Part shown: positions 9,286-17,070 of the stretch, piece after piece
Numbering within the stretch: the first letter of the stretch is position 1
Layout: each line of letters opens with the position of its first letter
Origin: Xylanimonas cellulosilytica
GTDB taxonomy: Bacteria; Actinomycetota; Actinomycetes; Actinomycetales; Actinomycetaceae
DNA length: 35,520 nt
NCBI GenBank assembly: GCA_001072465.1
Contig: JVKM01000025.1
Coordinates: 54,104-89,623, forward strand
Direction: 5' to 3'
Notes under the pieces: generated by a model
What the model saw: only the letters and a program-made list of their open reading frames with translations
What the model was told of the DNA's origin: nothing
The model's database searches: none
Made by a program: the position numbers and the translations under genes

Positions 9286-9315
9286 GTGCCCGGCTGCCTC
9301 ACGGCGGCCGGGCAC
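9286..9315. terminator. Hairpin between convergent era and lutC
   Basis: A perfect 9-bp inverted repeat, GTGCCCGGC (9286-9294) with GCCGGGCAC (9307-9315), closes a 12-base loop. It lies between the convergent 3' ends of era and lutC and probably stops transcription from both sides. No long T run follows on either strand. It does not carry the 12-mer found in the other terminators. Confidence 0.65.
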
Positions 9316-9333
9316 ACCTGTGCTGTAATCAGA

Positions 9334-10005
9334 TCACTTGACGATGATGACTCGCAGGAAGCGGGGGCCGTGCACGCCGTTGACGCGGACCAGCTCGATG
9401 TCCGAGGTCGCCGAACCACCGGCGATCCAGGTCATGGGACGCGTCGGGTTCTTGCCGAGGATGTCCACCGCCTGGGGGACCGTGGGGACGATGTCGGCGG
9501 CCTTGAGAACGACGACGTGGGTGTCGGGCACGAGCGAGATCGCGCGTCGACCCTGGTCGGGCTCTCCGTCGAGAACGATGGTGCCGGAGATAGAGATAGC
9601 AACGCGGCAGCGCGTGACGACCGCGTCGATCTCGTCCAGTTCCAGCGTCGGGATGGCCTGCTCACGGCTATCCTCACGGACCGTGCGGCCGTCGCGGGCG
9701 GCGGCCTTCTTGAAGGCTTCGTCCAGGCCGCTGGGGACCACGACGGAGGTGGCCTTCTGGTCGGCCAGGAAGGTCGAGATCGCATCGGCGACCTCGGACT
9801 CCTCGGAGACCACGACGACCTTTGCCGAGTAGTCCTCAAGCTTTTCGATCATTTCGTCGATGACGGCCTGCGAACCGGGCGCGTGCTCGGTGGATCGGAT
9901 GTAGTCGCGGGGGATCGGGCGCACCGGACGGCCCTGCTGGGAACGAGAGATGGCGTCGCGTGCTCGCGCGAGGATCGCGGTCTTTGCGTCCATGGTGGTG
10001 CTCAT
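9334..10005 (-). CDS. lutC: Lactate utilization protein LutC
   Basis: This 223-residue LUD-domain protein (LutC/YkgG) is the third gene of the lutABC operon. Conserved features include the C-terminal IAGGSATSDIELVRVNGVHG stretch and a central GTIVLDGEPDQGRR. With LutA and LutB it forms the cytoplasmic complex that oxidises L-lactate to pyruvate. LUD proteins bind a nucleotide-like cofactor, but the exact role of LutC is not settled. It starts one base after the lutB stop and has an upstream GGAGG, so it is translated as part of the operon. Confidence 0.9.
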   Translation of the reverse strand: MSTTMDAKTAILARARDAISRSQQGRPVRPIPRDYIRSTEHAPGSQAVIDEMIEKLEDYSAKVVVVSEESEVADAISTFLADQKATSVVVPSGLDEAFKKAAARDGRTVREDSREQAIPTLELDEIDAVVTRCRVAISISGTIVLDGEPDQGRRAISLVPDTHVVVLKAADIVPTVPQAVDILGKNPTRPMTWIAGGSATSDIELVRVNGVHGPRFLRVIIVK

Positions 10006-10006
10006 G

Positions 10007-11629
10007 TCACGCCTCCTTCGGGGTCGTGTTGGTGGTCATGCCGTGCTCGGAAGCGAGTGGGATGCCCTTCGCGGGGGCGTCGGTGCGCGGCGCGTTGGCG
10101 TCGGAGTCTTTGTGGGTGCGCTTCCACCACTCGCGGAAGGTTTCCTTCGGGGCAACCGGCAGGTCGCGTGCGCGCGTCCACAGCGAGGCCGGGAACGGCA
10201 ACGCGCCGATGGAGCCCTTCTTGGCGAACAGGCGGGTGGCCTTCGTGCCGGTGCCGGCGGCCTTCCACAGCTTCGCGTTCGACATGACCGGGGTGGTTAC
10301 GCCCATCGCGAGGTCCCACACGTCTGGCACGATGTTGCGCTTGACGTCAACCGTGCGCGCACGCATGTGGATGAGGATCGTCGGGATGTCGATCTTGACG
10401 GGGCAGACCTCGCCGCAGGCGCCACACAGGGAAGACGCGAAGGGCAGGGTGTGCACGGGATCGTGCTCGTCGAGGCCCTGGGTGAGCTGCGGGGTCAGGA
10501 TCGCGCCGATGGGGCCCGGGTAGACGGAGCCGTAGGCGTGGCCGGAGGTGTGCTGGTACACCGGGCAGATGTTCATGCACGAGCCGCAGCGGATGCAGGC
10601 GAGGGCCTGGCGGCCGATCGGGTCACTGAGGACCTTGGTGCGGCCGTTGTCCATAAGGATCAGGTGGAATTCCTGGGGGCCGTCGCCGGGGGTGACGCCC
10701 GTCCACATGGAGGTGTAGGGGTTCATGCGCTCGCCGGTGGCGGAGCGGGGCAGGAGCTGGGAGAAGATCTCCACGTCCTGGAAGCGGGGGACCAGCTTCT
10801 CGATGCCCATCAGCGTGATGAGCGTGTCGGGCAGGGTCAGGCACATACGGCCGTTGCCCTCGGACTCGAAGATGGAGACCGTGCCGGTTTCCGCGATGCC
10901 CATGTTGGTGCCGGAGACGGCGACCTTGGCGTGCAGGAACTTCTTGCGCAGGTGAGAGCGGGCGGCGGCCGTCAGCTCGGTCGGGTCGTCGGAGAGGTCG
11001 CGGGGCGCGTCCTCCATGCGATCCAGGAAGATACCGCGGACCTCGGAGCGGTTGCGGTGAATGGCGGGGACGACGATGTGGCTGGGCATGTCGTCGGCCA
11101 GCTGGACGATCATCTCGGCGAGGTCGGTCTCGCGAGCGTGGATGCCCTGTTCCTTCAGGTACTCGTTGAGGTTGGTCTCCTGGGTGGCCATGGACTTGAC
11201 CTTGACGACCTCGTCAACGCCCTTGGACTTGATGATGTCCGCGACGATGCGGTTGGCCTCGTGCTTGTCGCGCGCCCAGTGGACGATGCCGCCGCGGGCG
11301 GTCACGTTGCGCTCGAACTCTTCGAGGAGCTCGGGCATACGGGACTCGACCTCGAACTTCACGGCCTCGGCGGCGTTACGCAGATCCTCCCAGTCCGGCA
11401 TCTCCGCGACGCGCTGTCCGCGCTTGGTGCGGATCGTACGGGTGGCGTGACCCAGGTTGCGGCGCATCTGGGTGTTCGCCAGCGTCTTGTGGGCGCCCTC
11501 CGGGAAGGTGGTGCCCCAGCGGAGGGTGTCCTCGGGGATGGAGACGGTGGTGCGCCAGCCGCCGGTGTGTGCCTGGGCGTTTGCGTCGTCAGAGACCACG
11601 CCGGGCATGCCGATGAACGTTTCAGACAT
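10007..11629 (-). CDS. lutB: Iron-sulfur protein LutB
   Basis: This 540-residue protein combines an N-terminal LUD domain with a ferredoxin-like domain. The cluster ligands are C345, C348, C351 and C355 in CIRCGSCMNICP, and C402, C405 and C409 in CGACGEVCP, enough for two [4Fe-4S] clusters. LutB carries electrons during lactate oxidation in the LutABC complex. It is slightly longer than the usual 470-490 residues, mainly from an N-terminal segment of about 50 residues. Its ATG lies one base after the lutA stop. Confidence 0.92.
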   Translation of the reverse strand: MSETFIGMPGVVSDDANAQAHTGGWRTTVSIPEDTLRWGTTFPEGAHKTLANTQMRRNLGHATRTIRTKRGQRVAEMPDWEDLRNAAEAVKFEVESRMPELLEEFERNVTARGGIVHWARDKHEANRIVADIIKSKGVDEVVKVKSMATQETNLNEYLKEQGIHARETDLAEMIVQLADDMPSHIVVPAIHRNRSEVRGIFLDRMEDAPRDLSDDPTELTAAARSHLRKKFLHAKVAVSGTNMGIAETGTVSIFESEGNGRMCLTLPDTLITLMGIEKLVPRFQDVEIFSQLLPRSATGERMNPYTSMWTGVTPGDGPQEFHLILMDNGRTKVLSDPIGRQALACIRCGSCMNICPVYQHTSGHAYGSVYPGPIGAILTPQLTQGLDEHDPVHTLPFASSLCGACGEVCPVKIDIPTILIHMRARTVDVKRNIVPDVWDLAMGVTTPVMSNAKLWKAAGTGTKATRLFAKKGSIGALPFPASLWTRARDLPVAPKETFREWWKRTHKDSDANAPRTDAPAKGIPLASEHGMTTNTTPKEA

Positions 11630-11630
11630 A

Positions 11631-12428
11631 TCAGATCACCTGTGCGCTTTCGGGTGCGAAGGAGATGTTGCCCTCGAAGGGCTGATCCTTGGTGGATGCC
11701 AGGATCTCGGCGAGGTGCATCGGGCGGATGCCCGAGTTGAGACGCGAGAGGCCGCCGCCGACGTGCATGAGGCACGAGTAGTCGCCCATGACGAGGACCT
11801 CGGCGCGCGTGGACATCACGTTGGTGACCTTGTCCGCGAGCATCGAGGTGGAGGTCTCGGAGTTCTTCATGGCGAAGGTGCCGCCGAAACCGCAGCAGAC
11901 CTCGGCGTCGGGCAGGTCGACGAGGGTCAGGCCCTCGACGGCGCGCAGGAGGCGGTAGGGGCGGTCGCCGACCTTGGCGATGCGCAGCGAGTGGCAGGTC
12001 GGGTGGTAGGTGACCGTGTGGGGGAAGTAGGCACCCACGTCCTCGAGGCCCAGAACGTCGGTGATGAGCTCGGTGAGGTCGTAGGTGTGCTCAGCGATGC
12101 GCTGGGACTGCTTCGCGAGCTCCTTGTCACCCACGTGCTCGGCGACGACCTTCTGCTCGTGGCGCGCTGCACCGGTGCACGAGCCGGAGGGGACGACGAT
12201 GGCGTCCCACTGGCCGTCGAGCACGGGCTCGAAGGTCTTGACGTGGTTGCGGGTGATCTTCGCGGCGTCTTCGAAGTAGCCGGTGTTTGCGTGCATCTGT
12301 CCGCAGCAGACCTGGTCTTCAGGGAAGACGACCTCGTGGCCGAGGCGTTCAAGCAGGGTCACTGTGGCCTGGGCAGCCTGGGGGAACATGACGTCTGCCA
12401 GGCAGGTGGAAAAGAGAGCGATGCGCAC
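11631..12428 (-). CDS. lutA: (Fe-S)-binding protein LutA
   Basis: This 265-residue protein has two cysteine-rich CCG domains: CCGQMHANTGYFEDA in the N-terminal half and CCGFGGTFAMKNSE in the C-terminal half. They bind an Fe-S cluster of the heterodisulfide-reductase type. LutA is the probable catalytic partner in L-lactate oxidation with LutB and LutC. The start is GTG, supported by GGAAGGAT about eight bases upstream and by the conserved MRIALFSTC beginning. It is the promoter-proximal gene of lutABC. The matching permease gene lldP is about 4.6 kb upstream on the same strand, beyond the lipoprotein island. Confidence 0.92.
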   Translation of the reverse strand: MRIALFSTCLADVMFPQAAQATVTLLERLGHEVVFPEDQVCCGQMHANTGYFEDAAKITRNHVKTFEPVLDGQWDAIVVPSGSCTGAARHEQKVVAEHVGDKELAKQSQRIAEHTYDLTELITDVLGLEDVGAYFPHTVTYHPTCHSLRIAKVGDRPYRLLRAVEGLTLVDLPDAEVCCGFGGTFAMKNSETSTSMLADKVTNVMSTRAEVLVMGDYSCLMHVGGGLSRLNSGIRPMHLAEILASTKDQPFEGNISFAPESAQVI

Positions 12429-12674
12429 TGGGGGATCCTTCCTCGTGGGTGCTGTTGAACTCAGGTTATGACTGGGTCCGAGGTCCCAGCGGCCGTTTTT
12501 ATCCAGACAACGTGGGTGAGGTTGATTTTCCCGCTATTTCGCGCGGAAAAAAATCTGCCGCTAATCAATGAAAATTGGCCTCTCATTGGGCGTTTTAGGA
12601 CCTTCGGGATGCGACTTAGCTCAGGGTGAGTTTTCGTTTTTCAGTTTCGCGATGGTTTCGTGTGCGCATACGTT
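12429..12674. other. Upstream region of lutA
   Basis: This gap between the lipoprotein gene at 12742 and lutA is more AT-rich than its flanks, holds no convincing ORF, and should contain the lutABC promoter. I cannot name a clear -35/-10 pair. An inverted repeat CAATGA (12566-12571) and TCATTG (12583-12588), with an 11-base spacer, could be an operator for a lactate-responsive regulator. No regulator gene is adjacent. Confidence 0.4.
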
Positions 12675-12708
12675 CGCCCCGGCCTCGGAAATGGACGAGG
12701 CCGGGGCG
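12675..12708. terminator. 12-mer hairpin after the lipoprotein array
   Basis: A perfect 13-bp stem (12675-12687 with 12696-12708) closes an 8-base loop just past the last lipoprotein gene. The right arm carries the exact repeated 12-mer; the left arm has it with one change at its end. There is no T run. It probably ends the island transcript before lutA. The right arm and the bases to its right were copied together with the lipoprotein gene (see 14506). Confidence 0.75.
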
Positions 12709-12741
12709 CGGTGGTGAGGACGAGTGGGAGGTCCCTGGGGC

Positions 12742-13290
12742 TCAGGAGTGGCCGAGGGCAGTGAACACGAGAAGGTGACAATCTTCCGACATGGCCAGCG
12801 CTTGGATGTCCATGGGACCGAAGTCGTGCGGAATCTTCTCTTTATCCGGCGCGAGCGCCTTGTCGGCGACAGACGGGTCGATCGTGGTGAACTGGCACCC
12901 CTGCGGCACGTACTCGTAGAGATCGGGATAGATGCCGGGCAGGAGCGTGTCGGTGGTAGCACCCTCCGCGAGGAGCTGGATCGTTTCGTCGGGGACTGTC
13001 GCAACAGCGGTGAGCCAGAATTCAGGGTCCTGGTCGGGGAGGAAACCTGTTTGGCTGGAATACTCGGTGACGATGTGTGCCTCGCTCGCATTCGTATTCG
13101 GCCACCGAACGTTGACGGAGTCGGTCCGATCTTTGACTGTCGGTGTCTCGTCACTTTTGAAGACGAATTCAGAGAAACGAGAATCCTTCGGGTACTGAGG
13201 AGCCGAAGTCTTGTGTGCGAACGGGTTACACGCCGCAGCGAGCGCCGCGACCGCGAGTAGGGGCACGATGGTCTTGAGTGCGGGCTTCAT
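12742..13290 (-). CDS. Island lipoprotein 4
   Basis: This 182-residue protein has a lipoprotein signal peptide: basic start, hydrophobic core, then Cys21 in ALAAACNPF. The mature part is predicted to be anchored outside the membrane. It shares with its three neighbours a plan I do not recognise from any named family: DSRFSEFVFKSDE, DSVNVRWPN, EFWLTAVATVPDETI, LLPGIYPDLYEYVP, a conserved Cys before FTTIDP, and a C-terminal EDCHLLVFTALGH. The two later cysteines could form a disulfide. It is closest to the lipoprotein at 14553, even past the stop codon, so these two arose by recent duplication. It is last in the minus-strand cluster. A role as surface immunity or receptor protein is inference. 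Confidence 0.8.
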   Translation of the reverse strand: MKPALKTIVPLLAVAALAAACNPFAHKTSAPQYPKDSRFSEFVFKSDETPTVKDRTDSVNVRWPNTNASEAHIVTEYSSQTGFLPDQDPEFWLTAVATVPDETIQLLAEGATTDTLLPGIYPDLYEYVPQGCQFTTIDPSVADKALAPDKEKIPHDFGPMDIQALAMSEDCHLLVFTALGHS

Positions 13291-13324
13291 GAGCGTCTTT
13301 CGGTCGCTGGTCGGTGGTGGGGAA

Positions 13325-13879
13325 TTAGGGGTGGCCGATCGCTGTGAGGACGAGCAGCTGGCAGTCCTTGGACACCGCTATAGCACTGATGGGCAGGGTT
13401 CTGAAACCCTTAGTCCCCTTGCCTTTTTCGGGTGGGAGAATGGCGTTGGCGTGGTCGGGGTTGATCGTCGAGAAGTGGCAGTTCTCGGGCACGAACTTGT
13501 CGAGCCGCGGATCGATTCCGGGCAGAACGCTCGCGTCCCCGGTCGACCCTTCCATGAGGGTGTCGATCGTCGTGGTGGGGACGGTGGCGACTCCGGTCAA
13601 CCAGTATTCGGGATCCTGCTCGAGGGCGTGGAGGATTCCCGAATGGGTGCGAGCGGTAACCACGTTGCCGTTGGTTGCTTGCATTCCCGGCCAGCGCTCG
13701 TTGAATGAGTCGAGGCGTGTCTGCACCTTTGTCTTGCGGTCGCTCGTGTAGGTGAATGGGGCGAAGCGCGGATCCTGTAAACCGCTCACGTGGGTAAAAT
13801 CGTCCGCGAACGGGTTGCATGCAGCGGTGAGTGCCGCGACCGCTAGCAGCGGCACGATGGTCTTGAGTGCGAGCTTCAT
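13325..13879 (-). CDS. Island lipoprotein 3
   Basis: This 184-residue lipoprotein has the signal peptide ending LTAACNPF (Cys21) and the shared layout of the array: DPRFAPFTYTSD, DSFNERWPG, EYWLTGVATVPTTTI, LLPGID-like LPGIDPRLDKFVP, Cys before FSTINP, and CQLLVLTAIGHP at the end. I chose the ATG at 13879 because it gives the signal peptide and has AGGACA upstream; the frame itself runs further. It is clearly homologous to its neighbours but more diverged than the 12742/14553 pair. The function is unknown. Confidence 0.8.
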   Translation of the reverse strand: MKLALKTIVPLLAVAALTAACNPFADDFTHVSGLQDPRFAPFTYTSDRKTKVQTRLDSFNERWPGMQATNGNVVTARTHSGILHALEQDPEYWLTGVATVPTTTIDTLMEGSTGDASVLPGIDPRLDKFVPENCHFSTINPDHANAILPPEKGKGTKGFRTLPISAIAVSKDCQLLVLTAIGHP

Positions 13880-13901
13880 GAGTGTCCTGAACGTTAGTGT
13901 G

Positions 13902-14471
13902 CTAGGCGTTGAGGCCATCGCCGGTGACGATAACGAGATTGCACTGCGCGGAGACCGCAAACTCGCGGATCTCGAATGATCCCCATTCCGAATAGATCGC
14001 TTCTGGATCGGTGCCGAGGACCTTGTTTGCAACGGCGGGGTCAACGGTTGTGAAAGTACATTCCTCGGGTACGTACTCGTACAGGCTGGGATGGATGCCG
14101 GGCAGTAACGATGAACTGCCGATGCTGTCATCGACGAGCATGGTGATCGTCGTGTCGGGGACCTCGGCGACACCGGTCAGCCAGAATTGGCGGTCCGGCG
14201 TCGGCTGCCGGTCGGCACCATCCCGGAAATGGGCTACAACAACGTGTCCGGCGGTCGCCCCCAGTCCGGGAATACGCTCGTTGAATGAGTCGACACGCTC
14301 CTTTACCTCCAGCTCATCGTCGGTCTCGTACGTGAATTTGGCAAAGCGCGGGTCCTGCGGGTACTGAGTCGGCGTGGCCGCCGGCGTGTTCCTGGGGGTG
14401 AACGGGTTGCACGCGGCGATGAGCGCAGTGACCGCGAGCAGCGGCACGAGGGCCTTGAGTGCGAGCTTCAT
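13902..14471 (-). CDS. Island lipoprotein 2
   Basis: This 189-residue lipoprotein has Cys21 in LIAACNPF followed by a linker, TPRNTPAATPTQYPQDPRFA, which is nearly the same as in the lipoprotein at 14553. The rest is much more diverged (RQFWLTGVAEVPDTTITML; SSLLPGIHPSLYEYVP; Cys before TFTTVDP; CNLVIVTGDGLNA). A shared start but different body suggests recombination or gene conversion between paralogues. AAGGAAAG supports the ATG. The function is unknown. Confidence 0.8.
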   Translation of the reverse strand: MKLALKALVPLLAVTALIAACNPFTPRNTPAATPTQYPQDPRFAKFTYETDDELEVKERVDSFNERIPGLGATAGHVVVAHFRDGADRQPTPDRQFWLTGVAEVPDTTITMLVDDSIGSSSLLPGIHPSLYEYVPEECTFTTVDPAVANKVLGTDPEAIYSEWGSFEIREFAVSAQCNLVIVTGDGLNA

Positions 14472-14505
14472 GGCTTTCCTTGGCTGGTCCTTTGGACTGT
14501 CATTG

Positions 14506-14517
14506 ACGAGGCCGGGG
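14506..14517 (+). repeat. Lone 12-mer arm copied with a lipoprotein gene
   Basis: An exact ACGAGGCCGGGG copy lies after the 3' end of the lipoprotein gene at 14553. The bases from here through the gene match the region from 12695 onward. The left arm of the hairpin is missing, so the duplicated segment ended inside the palindrome. Confidence 0.75.
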
Positions 14518-14552
14518 CGCGGTGGAGAGGACGAGTGGGAGGTCCCTGGGGC

Positions 14553-15113
14553 TCAGGAGTGGCCGAGGGCGGTGAACACGAGAAGGTGGCAATCTTCAGA
14601 CATGGCCAACGCTTCTATGTCCATGGGGCCGAAATCGTCGGGAATACTCGACTTATCGGGTGCGAGGGCCTTGTCCGCGAACTCCGGGTCGATTGTGGTG
14701 AACTGGCACTCCTGCGGCACATACTCGTAGAGACCAGGATAGATGCCGGGTAGCAGTGTGTCGGTGGCTGCGCCCTCCGCGAGGAGCTGGATCGTCTCGT
14801 CGGGGACTGTGGCAACGGCGGTCAGCCAGAACTCGGGGTCCTGTGCGGGGATAAAGGCAAGTGCCGGGGAATACTCGACGACGACGTGCACCTCGCTCGC
14901 CTCCAAATTTGGCCAACGCACGTTCACCGAGTCCGTCCGGTCCTGAACGGTCGGCTCTTCATCGCTCTTGTAGACAAATTCGGCGAATCGCGGGTCCTGC
15001 GGATACTGAGTCGGCGTCGCCGCCGGCGTGTTCCTGGGTGTGAACGGGTTGCATGCAGCGGTGAGTGCCGCGATGGCGAGCATGGGAAGGGACAACCGAC
15101 GAAGTGATTTCAT
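14553..15113 (-). CDS. Island lipoprotein 1
   Basis: This 186-residue lipoprotein (signal peptide to Cys21 in LTAACNPF) is the first of four. After a Pro/Thr linker come FAEFVYKSDE, DSVNVRWPN, EFWLTAVATVPDETIQLLAE, LLPGIYPGLYEYVP, Cys before QFTTIDP, and EDCHLLVFTALGHS. Its body is almost the same as the lipoprotein at 12742. Its signal peptide (MKSLRRLSLPML) differs from the other three (MKxALKxxVPLL). It starts three bases after the stop of the soluble gene at 15117, with GGGAG upstream inside that gene, so the effector cluster and the lipoproteins are one transcription unit. The function is unknown. Confidence 0.82.
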   Translation of the reverse strand: MKSLRRLSLPMLAIAALTAACNPFTPRNTPAATPTQYPQDPRFAEFVYKSDEEPTVQDRTDSVNVRWPNLEASEVHVVVEYSPALAFIPAQDPEFWLTAVATVPDETIQLLAEGAATDTLLPGIYPGLYEYVPQECQFTTIDPEFADKALAPDKSSIPDDFGPMDIEALAMSEDCHLLVFTALGHS

Positions 15114-15116
15114 TGG

Positions 15117-15476
15117 TCAGGCTCCCACATTGAATGAGATGTACACGTAGTTCCCGCAGACCGCCACATCGGTCGCCGGGAAACTGATGCCCAGATATGT
15201 GGGTAGGTCTGGTCCCGTCAACCACGTCTCGCCTGCGAGGTGCGCGAGAGCGCGAGGAAGGTGGAGGTCCTGAGTGTATTCGCCGGTGCAATGCTCGGCG
15301 AACAAAGCGCTCCACTCGTCGGTGGCCTCCGCGCAGATGATCAGATACCTATTCGAAGGACCGATGAGGAGTTCGCCTGGGCGCAGGACAACACTTCGGT
15401 CCAGGATCTGGAAAAGAGCGTGGGCCGGAAACAAGCGGTTAAGAGACTCGTCCGATAGTAGCTGTTGTGAACTCAT
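15117..15476 (-). CDS. Small soluble protein, candidate immunity
   Basis: This 119-residue protein has no signal peptide or membrane segment and I recognise no named family. Its C-terminal half resembles the lipoproteins: LFAEHCTGEYTQDLHLPRAL against their LYEYVPQECQFTTIDPEFA, and SFPATDVAVCGNYVYISFNVG against their FGPMDIEALAMSEDCHLLVF. Two cysteines lie at nearly the same distance (43 against 38 residues between them). It may be a cytoplasmic relative of the lipoproteins. It overlaps the 407-residue gene by ATGA, the usual coupling of an effector with its immunity or chaperone protein. The role is inference. Confidence 0.7.
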   Translation of the reverse strand: MSSQQLLSDESLNRLFPAHALFQILDRSVVLRPGELLIGPSNRYLIICAEATDEWSALFAEHCTGEYTQDLHLPRALAHLAGETWLTGPDLPTYLGISFPATDVAVCGNYVYISFNVGA

Positions 15477-16696
15477 AATGGGCTGTATTTCTTGTAGTCG
15501 TTCGTCTTACGTTCTTTGTAGCTCTCGGTCGTGTTCGTCTCTAGAACGGGAGGCTCTTCGCCGACCTTCCAGGTGTAGGTGCGCGTCACGCTGCCGCTGC
15601 TATTAAAGCTCTTTCCCCACCCGAGCTCTTCAAAACGCCCGTTGACCGCATCTGGTGTGCCTGAACTGATGTCAGAACTATCTCGATTGAAATTCCACCT
15701 ATCCCGGGCATATACCGTGACAGTTGCGGTAACAGTGTCTCCCTCGACCTTGACATCCGTGTCGGTGTACATCGTGTGGCCGCCGATGGTTCTCTGCCAG
15801 TTTTCGGTGGCCGGATTGCCGACTGCATGCTTGGGGGAATAGAGCGTCACGTTTGTCTGGCCGGCCTTTACTGCCTCGTTCGCAGCCTGCAGTGACGCAT
15901 TGAGGTCCGTGTTGACGTAGTTTCGGATTACGGCGTCGTCCTTGTATGCCTTTTCGTAGTTGAAGGTCTTGGGGGTGCCAGTATTTTCCCGAAAGTGTCC
16001 GTAGAAATCGTATGAGTCGGAATGTAGCAATCCCCAGCCGGCCCCCTGACGGTACAACTCCCACGTGTACCAGTTCGCCCAGTCTTCGGGAGTGTCCTGG
16101 CCAGCTTTTGACCCGTGCTTGAAGTCGTCGTCCCACTCAATAGTGCGATCGGGTTCGACGGTTGAGAATCCGCCTGAGGTTGTGAAGGGGGTCACGAAAT
16201 CCGTCGAAGTAATGGGTGCTTGCAAGTCGTATTGGTCGAAGACCCTGACCAAGACGTTCAGGATTGGTTGCCGTGTGCTTGCGTCGATGAACTTCACGCC
16301 GATATAAGCAGGAGAAACCGCCCCCAAATAAGCATCCGTAGGAGTGATGATCCAAATGTTGCTCACACTCAGTGAATCAAGTTCTGCCTCGTCAACGAAA
16401 TCGATGACGTCGCGTTGGAGCTTCTGCTTGGTGGAGCGGTAGTTGGTAATGGCCGCCTGGGTCTGTTGGATCGAAGCGATGTGATCGGTGATCTTCTGCT
16501 CGAGCGCATCCAGCTTGGCGATCATCGCCTGTGCGCTCTGCCCCTGCATACCCGACGCGATTGTTTCCTTCGCGTGGGCGATGTCGTCCAGCTTCTCCTG
16601 ATTGGCGCGCAGCTGATTGTCGAGGCTTTCAATCGCGTTCGTAAAGGAAGAAAGGTCAAGTGCATACAGTTCAGTTTTCGTGACCATCTGTATCAT
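15473..16696 (-). CDS. Putative secreted effector with helical leader
   Basis: This 407-residue protein has no classical signal peptide or membrane segment. Residues 12-110 are strongly helical, with heptad-like repeats (IESLDNQLRANQEKLDDIAH; DALEQKITDHIASIQQTQAA), like the leaders of LXG/WXG-type type VII secretion substrates, although no WXG motif is present. Residues 115-407 are mixed and rich in Asp, Trp and Tyr. Notable patches are EDWANWYTWELYRQGAGW, YDFYGHF, DRWNFNRDSSDI, and GTPDAVNGRFEELGWGKSF before a basic tail. I do not recognise this domain. The gene overlaps both neighbours by ATGA. Its base composition is visibly more AT-rich than the core genes, which suggests transfer. A polymorphic-toxin effector is the best guess; a structural surface protein is the alternative. 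Confidence 0.65.
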   Translation of the reverse strand: MIQMVTKTELYALDLSSFTNAIESLDNQLRANQEKLDDIAHAKETIASGMQGQSAQAMIAKLDALEQKITDHIASIQQTQAAITNYRSTKQKLQRDVIDFVDEAELDSLSVSNIWIITPTDAYLGAVSPAYIGVKFIDASTRQPILNVLVRVFDQYDLQAPITSTDFVTPFTTSGGFSTVEPDRTIEWDDDFKHGSKAGQDTPEDWANWYTWELYRQGAGWGLLHSDSYDFYGHFRENTGTPKTFNYEKAYKDDAVIRNYVNTDLNASLQAANEAVKAGQTNVTLYSPKHAVGNPATENWQRTIGGHTMYTDTDVKVEGDTVTATVTVYARDRWNFNRDSSDISSGTPDAVNGRFEELGWGKSFNSSGSVTRTYTWKVGEEPPVLETNTTESYKERKTNDYKKYSPL

Positions 16697-16971
16697 CCCT
16701 CGATAACTGTGCTGAAGGAACTGACAAGCGTGTTCTCCATCTCCTCGAATGATTGGAGCGTCGCCATCATGTTGGAGTGAATCGCCTTGAGCTCTTCCTG
16801 GATGGCGGCCTCTTCTTGGTTGAGGTCATCGATGGGCCCGCTGATCCTCTGCGCATAGAAGCGGCTGCAGGGATCTCCGGTGGGAGGCGTGACCGTGGTG
16901 CAGGTTGCCGCTTCGTCGACGTATTGTGCGGCCGTGCGTAAGGCGTCGCTCGAAAAACTCAAGTCGGGCAC
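16693..16971 (-). CDS. Small helical partner protein (WXG100-size)
   Basis: This 92-residue protein reads as a helical hairpin: helix residues 5-25, a Cys-containing Pro/Thr loop (CTTVTPPTGDPC), then a long helix from about residue 45. The size and position resemble the WXG100-like or Lap-type partners encoded just before type VII secretion effectors, but no WXG motif is present. The start is GTG at 16971, supported by a strong AAAGGAG seven bases upstream. It overlaps the effector gene by ATGA. It probably helps export or fold the effector, which is inference. Confidence 0.65.
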   Translation of the reverse strand: MPDLSFSSDALRTAAQYVDEAATCTTVTPPTGDPCSRFYAQRISGPIDDLNQEEAAIQEELKAIHSNMMATLQSFEEMENTLVSSFSTVIEG

Positions 16972-17013
16972 TGTCGTCTCCTTTGTCCGTACTTCTGTTG
17001 GGAGCCTACAAGG

Positions 17014-17052
17014 GGGAGGTCCCGGGAAGCAACTTGCTTCCCGGGACCTCCC
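17014..17052. terminator. Strong hairpin after lldP
   Basis: A perfect inverted repeat of 19 bases (17014-17032 with 17034-17052) lies 19 bases past the lldP stop. In practice it folds as about 17 bp with a 5-base loop. It separates lldP from the effector island on the same strand. Only 42 bases then remain before the island's GTG start, so the island promoter is either very compact or the island depends on readthrough. It is not of the 12-mer type. Confidence 0.75.
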
Positions 17053-17070
17053 GAGCCCATGAGCCGCCGA

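Noticed and set aside
9950-11740. 596-codon plus-strand frame opposite lutB
   Set aside because: No domain is visible and the composition is that of an antisense shadow; lutB has intact cluster motifs.
12742-15113. Tandem lipoprotein genes as a simple tandem DNA repeat or assembly artefact
   Set aside because: The four genes differ throughout, have separate starts and signal peptides, and only two are near-identical and not adjacent, so they are real paralogues.
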